Assembly (NCBI GenBank): GCA_019309115.1 | Contig: JAFDGW010000001.1 | Coordinates: 1-64,000, forward strand | Length of the DNA stretch: 64,000 nt | Source: Deltaproteobacteria bacterium | GTDB lineage: Bacteria; Desulfobacterota; Syntrophobacteria; Syntrophobacterales; Thermodesulforhabdaceae | Reading direction: 5' to 3' | In this document: positions 1 to 7,687 of the stretch, one piece after another | Numbering within the stretch: position 1 is the stretch's first letter | How the letters are laid out: each line of letters begins with the position of its first letter | Program-made: the position numbers and the translations under genes | The notes under the pieces: generated by a model | Seen by the model: the letters and a program-made list of their open reading frames with translations, nothing else | The model's database searches: none | What the model was told of the DNA's origin: nothing

Positions 1-40
1 GTCAAGTTGTTTAATTCCAAGACTATTGCTCTTTTTGTTT

Positions 41-787
41 TCATCTCTGCGGTTGTAGCTTATATTTACGGTTGTTTAGTTTCAAGGTGCTAACGCACCT
101 GCGGGCTTTCATCCCCTCCCTTACGGAAGGGGTCTTCCCGCCCGCAAAAGATAAACATCTCTGACTTTGTTGCTTACCCAGGCCAGCTTTCAAGCTAGGG
201 TTTAACTCGTATAATGGACCTTTCCCAAGACTCGCTTGGACAAAATTACTTAGTTTAGGACTGATTATACCTAGACTCTTAAAGGTGCTAATTATGAAAT
301 CGGCTGAACATTTTATGGAACACATTTTCAACGCATGTATAACATCCCTCGCAGAGACAAAACTATCATGCGTGGCAAGGTTTACCACAAGTTTCACAAG
401 TGCATTGGGGTCCTCAGGAATATGGTGAGCTCTAAAACAGAGAATCAATGCCGGTTCTACATTCCATGTTCCGTTCCTAGCAGCAAGTTGTACTGACCAG
501 CGAACCGCTTCTGGCATTTCATAAGAGGAAGCATCTAAACCTGAAAAGAGCCTGTCTTCCCAGGCAGAAGTTTTAGAAGGTGTAAGTGGAAGGATAAGTT
601 TCCACTCACAAGCTAGAAGAAGGACATCCATGAGGCAATTTTCAGCTACTGTAATCAGTTGGTCCCGAGAGACTACGTTTGTGTTCCAAAACAATGAAAG
701 AACCGAAGCCAACGGCATGACGAGATCTTCCTCGGAAATAAACTCAGACAAAGCCTGCACAAGATTACTACGTTGGTTCAACCGCAT
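41..787 (-). CDS. hypothetical protein, about 248 aa
   Basis: I do not recognise this protein. The longest open frame begins at 904, but I prefer the ATG at 787 (protein begins MRLNQRSNLV). The stretch 787-923 is better explained by a separate small gene in another frame that has a good ribosome binding site and whose stop at 768-770 overlaps this start, so the two look translationally coupled. The middle of the protein is mixed helical with hydrophobic patches. The C-terminal 50 residues are strongly basic (many Arg and Lys). I see no signal peptide, membrane segment or catalytic motif. The gene is certain only as an open frame with sensible composition, and its function is unknown. Confidence 0.5.
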   Translation of the reverse strand: MRLNQRSNLVQALSEFISEEDLVMPLASVLSLFWNTNVVSRDQLITVAENCLMDVLLLACEWKLILPLTPSKTSAWEDRLFSGLDASSYEMPEAVRWSVQLAARNGTWNVEPALILCFRAHHIPEDPNALVKLVVNLATHDSFVSARDVIHALKMCSIKCSADFIISTFKSLGIISPKLSNFVQASLGKGPLYELNPSLKAGLGKQQSQRCLSFAGGKTPSVREGMKARRCVSTLKLNNRKYKLQPQR

Positions 788-923
788 TTTGGATACTCTC
801 TGAAATTTTGCCAATCTCCTTAAGTGCTTCTGCTTGAAAGACTGGCCCACGAGCGTGGACCGTCTTGTTGCCAGGGAGCTTATAAACGAATTTATACCGA
901 ACATCCGGCTTTAAATTGATCAT
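768..923 (-). CDS. small hypothetical protein, 51 aa, overlapping the next gene
   Basis: The ATG at 923 follows an AAGGAG ribosome binding site by about six bases and opens a 51-residue frame that ends at TAG 768-770. The product begins MINLKPDVRYKFVYKLPGNK and has a balanced, protein-like composition. The competing frame through the same bases begins at 904 and is rich in Arg, Ser and Lys without a ribosome binding site. The stop overlaps the proposed start (787) of the downstream gene by 20 bases, suggesting coupled translation. I know no family for it. A frameshift joining the two genes into one product cannot be excluded from sequence alone. Confidence 0.45.
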   Translation of the reverse strand: MINLKPDVRYKFVYKLPGNKTVHARGPVFQAEALKEIGKISESIQNAVEPT

Positions 924-1173
924 CGTATCTCCTTTTTCTTGGCAATTATATTCGTACTTTTGGTTGCTGTAAAATTAGTTATTACCTAACGAAAGAAAAA
1001 TAAACTCACCTTATGGAAAATATTGTGAATTGAGTCTAAGCTGAGCAACACTGAGTGAGTCTTATAAAGGCAGGGGCTAAGTTGAAATACCCACCTCGGT
1101 TTGCCTGTTTCCGATCTTGCTTGTACGTGGGCACTGTTGGGGAGGGAAGGGAAAGTCCCCCCCTTCTGCGAAT

Positions 1174-2751
1174 TTAGCTATCAATTATGGCCAGAGCTTC
1201 TTCTCTATATGCATCCATAATGTAGGGAATGCCGGTAACTTTGGCGGCTTCCTCTGTGAGCGCGGCAAGGTCGTTTCTCGAAATAAAGTCCACCCGCCAT
1301 TTTCTGGCTCCCGCCATAAGCTGCTGCAATCCCACGCGAATTTTCTCGGTAACGCTGTACACACCAATGGCGCCAAGAGGCATTTTGTCGACTTCATTTC
1401 CGTATTTTGCCTTGAGTTCTTCGTAGCAAACAAAAATCTCTTCCTTGGTGCTTCCGTATTTGGCAACGGTGCTCGGGAGCTTACCTTCTTCTAGCCACTT
1501 CTGAATATTCTTGCCCACCATGCCCGGAATCATGAGCGCACGTCCCATGCACACTGCCTTACAGTAAGGAGCGCCAAGAGCAATCGCTTTGAAGACGTGG
1601 TCTTCTGAGGAGAATCCGCCGGCGAAGGCCAGATCAGGTACATAGGCGCCTTTTGCGGCAAGTCGTCGGCAGAGCTCATACGCCATGGAGTGAAGATAGA
1701 TAGAAGGAACTCCCCACTCACACATCATACGCCAAGGGCTCATCCCAGTTCCGCCGGGGGCACCGTCGATTGTAAGAAGGTCAATGCGTGCCTCTGATGC
1801 CCATTTTATGGCCATGGCCAGTTCCCTCATGGGGTAGGCTCCCGTTTTGAGGGTCACTCTCTTGGCACCGAGCCTTCTCAGCCGCTCTACCTCTTTCATA
1901 AAGCTTTCCTGATCTACAAACCCAAGTCTTGAATGACGTTCGAACTGCTTGATCGCTCCCTCTTTGAAAGCCGCTTCTACCGCGGGATCATCGGGATCAG
2001 GCGTTACAATGTACCCTCTCCTCTTGAGTTCCTGTGCTCGTTCTATAGAATCCACCTTGATTTCGCCGCCAATGGACTTTGCGCCCTGTCCCCATTTGAG
2101 CTCAATTGTTTCTACTCCAAGCTTTTCCACGACATACTCAGCAACACCAAAACGGGTGTCTTCCACGTTAAGCTGAACAAAAATGTCGCCATAGCCTTCA
2201 TAATAGCGCCGGTAAGTTTCGACTCGTCGGCGCATTTCGGGGGATTCCTTTACCTTACCGTTAGAATCCAGCTCAAGCTGGGGATCGATACCGCAGACAT
2301 TTTCCCCACAAACAATGGTGATTCCACTGATGGCGGCTCCTATTGCAAAATGTTCCCAATTCTTCCGCGCAATATCGGTACTTCCCAAAGCACCAGTAAA
2401 AATGGGCACTTTCATGGTGACCTTGTTTTTAAATCCGAAGGACGTTTCGGTATTCACTGCAGGGAAGGTGGCAACATTCGGATCAGGATCCACTCCAAAA
2501 GCTCCGATAGCATAGCCCATGATGTTCAAATGAGAATAATCCACCGGGTAATCCTTATCGCTTCCAGCAGTGATTTCCCCAAAGGGACCAGGATACAACA
2601 ACTCGCGGCTTCTAAAGGTTGCATTAAAAAGGTCACAATTTCCCGCGCATCCATCAATACACCTGCTGCAGATGCCCGACTGAGGGGCAACATTGCGGGA
2701 ACGGTTTTTTGTACCAAGTGCTTCATTGGCATTGGGTCTGTGTAGGTTCAT
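1174..2751 (-). CDS. FMN-binding glutamate synthase-like protein (GltB central/FMN domain family)
   Basis: This matches the stand-alone glutamate synthase large-subunit domain (archaeal-type GltS) that makes glutamate from 2-oxoglutarate with FMN and iron-sulfur electrons. The N-terminus has a compact cysteine set, SGICSRCIDGCAGNC, near residues 26-40, typical of a [4Fe-4S] site. The barrel carries the substrate/FMN stretches LTIDGAPGGTGMSP and DLAFAGGFSSEDHVFKAIALGA. I chose the ATG at 2751 rather than the upstream ATG at 2817. A GAGGGGGG ribosome binding site precedes 2751, while 2817 sits between the -10 element and the presumed transcription start, on top of repressor sites. Length is then 525 aa. 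The gene is divergent from nrpR, which points to nitrogen control. No separate glutaminase domain is seen here, so ammonia or a partner amidotransferase must supply nitrogen. Confidence 0.85.
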   Translation of the reverse strand: MNLHRPNANEALGTKNRSRNVAPQSGICSRCIDGCAGNCDLFNATFRSRELLYPGPFGEITAGSDKDYPVDYSHLNIMGYAIGAFGVDPDPNVATFPAVNTETSFGFKNKVTMKVPIFTGALGSTDIARKNWEHFAIGAAISGITIVCGENVCGIDPQLELDSNGKVKESPEMRRRVETYRRYYEGYGDIFVQLNVEDTRFGVAEYVVEKLGVETIELKWGQGAKSIGGEIKVDSIERAQELKRRGYIVTPDPDDPAVEAAFKEGAIKQFERHSRLGFVDQESFMKEVERLRRLGAKRVTLKTGAYPMRELAMAIKWASEARIDLLTIDGAPGGTGMSPWRMMCEWGVPSIYLHSMAYELCRRLAAKGAYVPDLAFAGGFSSEDHVFKAIALGAPYCKAVCMGRALMIPGMVGKNIQKWLEEGKLPSTVAKYGSTKEEIFVCYEELKAKYGNEVDKMPLGAIGVYSVTEKIRVGLQQLMAGARKWRVDFISRNDLAALTEEAAKVTGIPYIMDAYREEALAIIDS

Positions 2752-2784
2752 TGTTTCCCCCCTCACTTTTGGCATTAATTTTCC

Positions 2785-2815
2785 GGCATTTACTTGCCAC
2801 TGGCATTTGAGTGCC
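2785..2815. promoter_or_regulatory. two tandem palindromes GGCA-N6-TGCC, likely NrpR operators
   Basis: Perfect inverted repeats GGCA-TTTACT-TGCC (2785-2798) and GGCA-TTTGAG-TGCC (2802-2815) lie 17 bp apart, centre to centre. Archaeal NrpR binds short tetranucleotide palindromes separated by six bases, for example GGAA-N6-TTCC in Methanococcus. The same architecture with a different half-site, next to an nrpR gene, makes these the natural operators. They begin three bases after the -10 hexamer of the glutamate synthase-like promoter, so binding would block initiation. The half-site identity is seen, the regulator assignment is inferred. Confidence 0.6.
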
Positions 2816-2817
2816 AA

Positions 2818-2845
2818 TATCTACATCCACTATCGACAAAGTCAA
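2818..2845 (-). promoter_or_regulatory. promoter of the glutamate synthase-like gene
   Basis: On the minus strand TTGACT (2845-2840) and TAGATA (2823-2818) are separated by 16 bases. This is a good sigma-70 match that points at the glutamate synthase-like gene. Transcription would start near 2811, inside the first of the two GGCA-N6-TGCC palindromes. That placement is what one expects of a repressor-controlled promoter. Confidence 0.55.
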
Positions 2846-2911
2846 GCGGAAAATGCCAACAACCCCGCAATCTAGAATCGGCAATTTTTGGCATTTTAGT
2901 AGGGCATCTTG

Positions 2912-3029
2912 GGCATTTATGCCAATTGTACTACTATTATAAATGTAACAATGAGGTTTGTTAGGTTGCAATTTACACGAGTTTTTGGTAATGGTGCCAG
3001 AGTGAGCAAGAAAATTGGGCATTGTTGCC
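2912..3029. promoter_or_regulatory. nrpR upstream region with three GGYA-N4-TGCC palindromes
   Basis: Upstream of nrpR the half-sites recur with a four-base spacer: GGCA-TTTA-TGCC (2912-2923), GGTA-ATGG-TGCC (2987-2998) and GGCA-TTGT-TGCC (3018-3029). A TATAAA at 2938-2943 could be the nrpR -10 element. The first palindrome then lies across the -35 position, where only a poor match exists. The last lies just ahead of the ribosome binding site. Autoregulation is the simple reading. The shorter spacer compared with the glutamate synthase side is unexplained. Confidence 0.4.
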
Positions 3030-3050
3030 AGTTTCTGTCGGGAGGAGTAA

Positions 3051-4046
3051 ATGAGAGAAGACATCAAGGTGAATTATTTGAGAATTTTAAGAATTTTATC
3101 TCAGGCCAATGGACCTCTTTCCAGCCGAGAGATCACCCGTCGTTTGAGTATGCGCGGATATAACATGAGTGAACGAACGGTACGACTTTATCTGGCACGA
3201 ATGGATAAAGCCGGATTTACCGAAAACCTCGGCAAAAAGGGACGGATAATAACGGAGCTGGGGAAAAAAGAAGTCGAAGAGAATACCATTTTCGAGAAAG
3301 TTAGCCTCTTGTCTTCCAAAATCGATCGCCTGACATATTTGATGACTTTTGACGCTCGCACCAAAACCGGTACGGTGGTCATTAACATAAGCGTGATGCC
3401 TCACGAAATACTCATGGAAAATCTCTCTTACATCGAAGCGGTTTTTGAACACGGCTATGGCATGGGCAAGCTAGTTACGGTCTTTAAGCCGGGTGAAACC
3501 ATTGGAGGGATTACAATTCCAACGAATCACGTTGGCATTGGAACCGTTTGTTCGGTCACTTTGAATGGCGTGCTTCTCCACCACGGAATTCCGGTAACAT
3601 CTTTGTTTGGAGGACTGCTTGAGCTTAGAAATCATAAACCTCATCGTTTTGCCGAAGTTGTGTACTATCAGGGAACTAGCATAGATCCGCTGGAGGTTTT
3701 TATTCGCAGCAGGATGACCGACTATACTGGGGCTATCACTTCGGGAAGCGGAAGGATTGGAGCAGGTTTCAGGGAGATGCCTGCAGAGAGCAGAAATCAG
3801 GTTATAGAGATAGCTCAATATCTCGAAGAAGTTGGCCTTGGTGGATTCATGATCATCGGATGGCCTGACGAACCAGTCCTCGACATTCCCGTACCTGCAG
3901 GACAAATCGGATCGGTAGTCATAGGAGGACTAAATCCCGTAGCCATCATAGAAGAAAAGGGAAATAGTATCTCATCTAGGGCTCTTGCAGCCCTTATTGA
4001 CTATGGAAAGCTATTTCCTTACTACGAATTGAGAAAGCATATCTAG
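3051..4046 (+). CDS. nrpR: NrpR-type transcriptional repressor of nitrogen assimilation
   Basis: The first 75 residues form a winged helix-turn-helix (LSSREITRRLSMRGYNMSERTVRLYLARMDKAG). Residues 85-331 form one NrpR regulatory domain (DUF128), with glycine-rich hallmarks such as GIGTVCSVTLNGVLLHHGIP, FGGLLE and GGFMIIGWPDEP. In methanogens NrpR represses glnA, nif and related genes and is released by 2-oxoglutarate. Some methanogen proteins carry two such domains, this one has one, giving 331 aa. A GGAGGAG ribosome binding site precedes the ATG. The gene is divergent from a glutamate synthase-like gene, and the shared region is full of GGCA/TGCC palindromes. Family assignment is firm; effector and targets are inferred from archaeal work. 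Confidence 0.88.
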   Translation: MREDIKVNYLRILRILSQANGPLSSREITRRLSMRGYNMSERTVRLYLARMDKAGFTENLGKKGRIITELGKKEVEENTIFEKVSLLSSKIDRLTYLMTFDARTKTGTVVINISVMPHEILMENLSYIEAVFEHGYGMGKLVTVFKPGETIGGITIPTNHVGIGTVCSVTLNGVLLHHGIPVTSLFGGLLELRNHKPHRFAEVVYYQGTSIDPLEVFIRSRMTDYTGAITSGSGRIGAGFREMPAESRNQVIEIAQYLEEVGLGGFMIIGWPDEPVLDIPVPAGQIGSVVIGGLNPVAIIEEKGNSISSRALAALIDYGKLFPYYELRKHI

Positions 4047-4114
4047 GAGAATTCGGTACTTCCAAGACGAGTCATTTTTCAGTAGCCGTTTACATAGACC
4101 TCCGTTAATCTATT

Positions 4115-4154
4115 CTAAAAACAAAAACCGCCGGAAAATTGCTTCCCGGCGGTT
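4115..4154 (-). terminator. rho-independent terminator after the ferredoxin gene
   Basis: A 9-bp stem (AACCGCCGG 4126-4134 with CCGGCGGTT 4146-4154) is followed on the minus strand by a T-rich run (4127 down to 4115). This orientation serves the ferredoxin gene that ends at 4185. On the plus strand no T-tract follows, so it is weak for nrpR. Confidence 0.75.
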
Positions 4155-4184
4155 CGCTCTCCAGTATTCCGGATGGAAGAAAAC

Positions 4185-4370
4185 CTAAACCTCTTCTACT
4201 GTGATAGATCCGGTTTCGCAAACTTCCACACAGCTTTCACAGCCCAAACATTCCTCAGCATTAACAGGTTCAGCTTTACCGTCTACCAGCTCATAAACAT
4301 CAACGGGGCACACTTCCACACACTCACCACACCCTTCACACGTATCCTTATTAACGGTAACTTTCCACAT
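4185..4370 (-). CDS. 2[4Fe-4S] ferredoxin, about 61 aa
   Basis: The protein carries two cysteine motifs, CEGCGECVEVCP and CLGCESCVEVCE, the signature of small clostridial-type ferredoxins that shuttle low-potential electrons in the cytoplasm. Three ATGs are available (4400, 4376, 4370). I chose 4370 (MWKVTVNKDT) because AGGAGG lies eight bases upstream of it. It is only two bases from the 4376 ATG and overlaps the coding sequence of the 4400 ATG. The gene follows dsrC on the same strand, but a 224-bp repeat and a further 100 bases lie between, so co-transcription with the dsr operon is possible but not shown. A link to electron delivery for sulfite reduction is inference. Confidence 0.9.
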   Translation of the reverse strand: MWKVTVNKDTCEGCGECVEVCPVDVYELVDGKAEPVNAEECLGCESCVEVCETGSITVEEV

Positions 4371-4423
4371 CTTCATTTCCTCCTTCAGATCATCAGCCAA
4401 GCAACTCTATCGCTGCCTTGTCT

Positions 4424-4451
4424 AGCGGCTTTCCATCCAGCAAAAGGCAGC
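4424..4451 (-). promoter_or_regulatory. possible structured leader ahead of the ferredoxin gene
   Basis: CTGCCTT and AAGGCAG bracket a 14-base insert about 55-80 bases upstream of the ferredoxin start. On the minus strand the insert contains a small GC-rich element of its own. It does not match a riboswitch class I can recall. It could also be incidental. Confidence 0.2.
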
Positions 4452-4471
4452 CTAACAGCTAGCTGTCTCTT

Positions 4472-4695
4472 ACCGTTACCTTTTTCCTACTCACAGCTTC
4501 CTATTTCTGCTCAAATGAACATCCACTTCAATGAGCTGTGGAGCCAGACGTAACGGCTTACGTTGCCTGACACCGTCGGAGACAAGCCCCTCAGGTTGCC
4601 CACAGCTCATAAATCTATGACACCATAACTCGCTTGTGTACATGCATACAAATAAGCAAATAAAATCAAAAAATCAAGTAACTGTTAATAACCCT
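4472..4695 (+). repeat. 224-bp repeat, copy 1 (inverted relative to copy 2 at 11296-11519)
   Basis: Reading 4472-4695 against the reverse complement of 11296-11519 gives an ungapped match over 224 bp with about 11 mismatches by eye. The central 80 bp (4531-4610) is bounded by an 11-bp inverted repeat, ATGAGCTGTGG and CCACAGCTCAT. It also holds a second stem ACGTAA-CGGC-TTACGT (4548-4563). No open frame of note lies inside. It fills most of the space between dsrC and the ferredoxin gene. It could be a small non-autonomous mobile element (MITE-like) or a repeated structured RNA. I see no clear target duplication. Confidence 0.9.
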
Positions 4696-4701
4696 GGTAA
4701 A

Positions 4702-5022
4702 TTACACGCACCCGGTTGGCTTAGGCAATCCAGCCATCTTACAAGCACCCTTACCCGGTCCAGAAGGAAACAGTTCATAGATTTCTTTCAACTTGTAGCC
4801 AGTTACCTTTGTCAGAATTCTTACCATTGGAGCAATGCCATGCTTCTGGTAGTAATCTTGAAGCATATGGATGACCTTCCAGTGACCTTCAGTCAGCTCC
4901 TCGATTCCCTCAGACTGCTTAACAAACTCAACCCATTCAGGACACCACTGATCAAAGCTTTGAATGAAACCGTCTTCGTCGACCTCAAACACCTTTCCTT
5001 TGAACTCTACCTTTTGTGCCAT
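4702..5022 (-). CDS. dsrC: DsrC, sulfur-carrier partner of dissimilatory sulfite reductase
   Basis: The 106-aa protein has the DsrC/TusE fold sequence and both conserved C-terminal cysteines, Cys94 and Cys105, eleven positions apart, with Cys105 next to last. The second cysteine separates DsrC proper from TusE-type tRNA thiolation proteins. In sulfate reducers DsrC takes up sulfur from DsrAB as a trisulfide between these cysteines, and the trisulfide is then reduced by the membrane complex DsrMKJOP, which is not in this window. The gene starts eight bases after the cbiA stop with an AGGAGG-like site, so it is the last gene of the dsr operon. dsrC often lies apart from dsrAB in sulfate reducers, so its place here is notable. 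Confidence 0.97.
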   Translation of the reverse strand: MAQKVEFKGKVFEVDEDGFIQSFDQWCPEWVEFVKQSEGIEELTEGHWKVIHMLQDYYQKHGIAPMVRILTKVTGYKLKEIYELFPSGPGKGACKMAGLPKPTGCV

Positions 5023-5029
5023 CTTACTT

Positions 5030-6484
5030 TTACCTCCTTTGTCCTGAAGTTACTGCCCATTCTGGTCTTTTCAAAATCACGGGGTTTAACATCGAATATT
5101 TTCCCCCTTTTGTCCTATCCCTGTAAAAGTGCGCTGCTTCTACGAACCGTAAAGCCCATTCTCTGTTGCTCAAAGCATGAATGTGAGCGTAAGAAGCAGC
5201 ACAATTTTTATAAACCATACCATCAAAATGTTCAACAATTCCGTAGCCTTTTTTTAGTTTCACGCTCAATTCCACAGAAGGCTCAAAATTACTTACACGG
5301 GAGTAATGAAACTCGTGACCCTTGAGCCACGATCCTCTACTAAAAAAGGGATTGGAACCAACTACCTTTCCAACCACATACCCATGGCCCTGAGGCTTAC
5401 GGGACATAACAAGATCAACAGGAAAAACACCGACCATGGGATAAGACCGTTCCATGTAAGACACCGACCTGCACAGAAACATCAGTCCACCACACTCAGC
5501 ATACACGGGCATCCCCGAATCAACGGCGCGCCAAATTTCTCGTTTGAGCGTTTCGTTAGAAGCCAACTGCTCAAGATGAGTCTCAGGAAATCCACCGCCT
5601 ATATAGAGGCCATCAATGTTGGGAGGTAAATGAGCATCTTTAGAAGGGAAAAAGCAAAGATCCGCCCCCGCTCTTTTCAAGGCCTCCAGGTTCTCCGGGT
5701 AGTAAAACTGAAATGCCTCATCCCTCATCACCCCCAGCTTTATCTGACCCGTTTCGTAACCTTGAATCGACTTAGATTCACGAGCAAAGCCACCTCCATC
5801 AATCACCGACGCTGCCACTTCCAGCAATTGCTCAACATCGACATAGCGATCCACTATATCTGCCGCGAATCCAATAGCTTCATCAACCTCACCATGTTCA
5901 GGAGCCGGCAATAATCCCAGATGCCTTTCAGGGAAAAAATTCTTCCCCTGACGCGGAATAGCTCCAACCACAGGGATACCGCAGTCCCTTTCAATTGCCT
6001 CTCGAACAATTCTTTCGTGACGCAGTGTTCCCACCCTATTAAGGATAACCGCCTTTACGACGACATCAGGATCAAGGGTTACACATCCCTTAACAACAGC
6101 TGAAGCTGTGCGCGTCATTTTTGTAATATCTAGAACCATGACAGCAGGAACACCAAGAAGCTTAAACAATTCCGCCGTTGAACAAGTTCCATCTGCATCG
6201 ACCCCATCGTAGAGTCCACGATTACCCTCAATAACAGCAACACCACCAGCTACGGCACCGGCAAAAAAAGAATCCACCACATCCTCCGGCCTCATCAGAA
6301 ACAGATCCAGATTTCGACAAGGAACACCTGCTGCTGCCGATAGCCAGCCCGCATCTATGTAATCAGGCCCTTTCTTGAAGGGAATTACCGCATACCCCCT
6401 TCTTTTCAGCAGCGCAACCAGCCCGATGGAAAGAATGGTTTTACCCGTTCCTCCTCTCAGGGCCGTTATCCCGAAGGCTTTCAT
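5030..6484 (-). CDS. cbiA: cobyrinate a,c-diamide synthase family amidase (CbiA/DsrN)
   Basis: The 484-aa protein has an N-terminal P-loop, RGGTGKT near residues 10-16, followed by the dethiobiotin-synthetase-like ATPase region. A C-terminal class I glutamine amidotransferase domain has the nucleophile in YAECGGLMFL. Such enzymes amidate cobyrinate in B12 synthesis. The copy linked to dsrAB, called DsrN in sulfur oxidisers, is held to amidate siroheme to the siroamide form used by sulfite reductase. The position between dsrB (69 bp) and dsrC (7 bp) on one strand supports the siroheme role. No other cobalamin genes are nearby. Confidence 0.92.
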   Translation of the reverse strand: MKAFGITALRGGTGKTILSIGLVALLKRRGYAVIPFKKGPDYIDAGWLSAAAGVPCRNLDLFLMRPEDVVDSFFAGAVAGGVAVIEGNRGLYDGVDADGTCSTAELFKLLGVPAVMVLDITKMTRTASAVVKGCVTLDPDVVVKAVILNRVGTLRHERIVREAIERDCGIPVVGAIPRQGKNFFPERHLGLLPAPEHGEVDEAIGFAADIVDRYVDVEQLLEVAASVIDGGGFARESKSIQGYETGQIKLGVMRDEAFQFYYPENLEALKRAGADLCFFPSKDAHLPPNIDGLYIGGGFPETHLEQLASNETLKREIWRAVDSGMPVYAECGGLMFLCRSVSYMERSYPMVGVFPVDLVMSRKPQGHGYVVGKVVGSNPFFSRGSWLKGHEFHYSRVSNFEPSVELSVKLKKGYGIVEHFDGMVYKNCAASYAHIHALSNREWALRFVEAAHFYRDRTKGGKYSMLNPVILKRPEWAVTSGQRR

Positions 6485-6553
6485 TTAAAAATTCCCATTT
6501 AAAAAGGGGATCTCCCCCCTGGGAAGACCCCCTTTACCCGTTCAGATTAACCA

Positions 6554-7666
6554 CTACCACTTGAACTGTGTTGTGGTCCGCCAAGTTGTCATAGCCAGAC
6601 GGTAATCGTCGATATGCTCGTGGCGGAACTCCAATCCTGTTTTTTCGAAGAAACGCTCCCAGCCAATCCGGTCAATCCATTCGCCTATTCTCTCGTACCT
6701 GCGGGCATCGGAAGCATAGGTCTCAACAATCTTCTTGATGGTTTGAACAATAGTTGGCCATCTGGGTGGTTCGTTAGGAATGTAGGGAACTGCGAGTTTG
6801 GAGAACTTGGGTGGAACTCTCGAGTTTGACACCTTTCCACCGACCCAGATCGCCGCTCCGTCACCTTGACCGTCTGCAATCGGGAGAGCCGGACACATGG
6901 TGTAACAGTTTCCACAGAACATGCATCGAGCATTGTTGATTTCTACACTTTTGTATTCTTTACCATCAATTTCCACCTTTTTGGGCTTAATGGCCGCGGT
7001 AGGACATGCAGCGATTACCAACGGAATTTCACATACATTCTGCACACGGTCATGCTCGATAAAAGGCGGCTTCCTGTGGACGCCCAGGATAGCAATATCG
7101 GAGCAGTGAACAGCACCGCACATGTTCAAACAGCAGGCAAGAGAGATTCGAACTTGAGCAGGAAGTTTGTGTGAACAAAAGTACTCGTAGAGTTCATCCA
7201 TTACGGACTTCACAATACCGGAAGCATCAATAGCCGGAGTGTGGCAATGTACCCAGCCCTGAGTGTGAACGATGTTGGTAATGCACGCGCCGGTTCCTCC
7301 GATTGGAAAGCGGTTATCCCTGCTTTTGAGGTCATCGATCAGAGGTTGCAGCTTGGATTTGTCGCTTACGAGAAACTCAATATTATTGCGTGTCGTCCAG
7401 CGTACATAACCGTCACAGTACTTGTCTGCAATCTCGCACACCTCGCGGATGAAGTCAACACTCACCAGTCTGGGCGTTCCAACACGCACCGAGTATAATT
7501 CATCACCTGTTTCAGACACATGAACCAGCACTCCGGGCTGAATAATTTCATGATATTTCCACTTCCCGTAGTTCTTCTTGACTATAGGCGGAAAGAACTT
7601 ATCGAATTTAGGGGGACCAATGTCTGTGAGACGATCTTTCATTATGTCGTTAGGATCGAAAGGCAT
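6554..7666 (-). CDS. dsrB: dissimilatory sulfite reductase beta subunit
   Basis: The 370-aa protein matches DsrB along its length. It has a siroheme/[4Fe-4S] ligand region with [15 protein letters not shown] and the HCHTPA element. Its inserted ferredoxin domain shows [12 protein letters not shown]. DsrAB forms an alpha2beta2 enzyme in the cytoplasm that reduces sulfite with siroheme and hands the sulfur to DsrC. The gene lies 21 bases after dsrA with an AGGAGG-type site and is followed by the siroheme amidase. Length and motifs are intact, so the enzyme is expected to be functional in the reductive direction. Confidence 0.98.
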   Translation of the reverse strand: MPFDPNDIMKDRLTDIGPPKFDKFFPPIVKKNYGKWKYHEIIQPGVLVHVSETGDELYSVRVGTPRLVSVDFIREVCEIADKYCDGYVRWTTRNNIEFLVSDKSKLQPLIDDLKSRDNRFPIGGTGACITNIVHTQGWVHCHTPAIDASGIVKSVMDELYEYFCSHKLPAQVRISLACCLNMCGAVHCSDIAILGVHRKPPFIEHDRVQNVCEIPLVIAACPTAAIKPKKVEIDGKEYKSVEINNARCMFCGNCYTMCPALPIADGQGDGAAIWVGGKVSNSRVPPKFSKLAVPYIPNEPPRWPTIVQTIKKIVETYASDARRYERIGEWIDRIGWERFFEKTGLEFRHEHIDDYRLAMTTWRTTTQFKW

Positions 7667-7687
7667 ATCTTCACCTCCTCACTGCTA

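Noticed and set aside
2785-2815. GG-GC pairs that look like sigma-54 promoter elements
   Set aside because: The spacing is GG-N9-GC at both places and not the required GG-N10-GC. The perfect dyad symmetry explains them better.
2752-2817. Upstream ATG at 2817 as start of the glutamate synthase-like protein
   Set aside because: It lies between the predicted -10 element and the transcription start and overlaps repressor palindromes. The ATG at 2751 has a strong ribosome binding site.
4472-4695. The 224-bp repeat as an insertion sequence or CRISPR unit
   Set aside because: No transposase frame lies inside or beside it and only two copies in opposite orientation are seen, with no regular spacers.
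4636-5325. 229-codon plus-strand frame across the dsrC region
   Set aside because: It is antisense to dsrC and the end of cbiA, both of which are certain genes, and it has no ribosome binding site.
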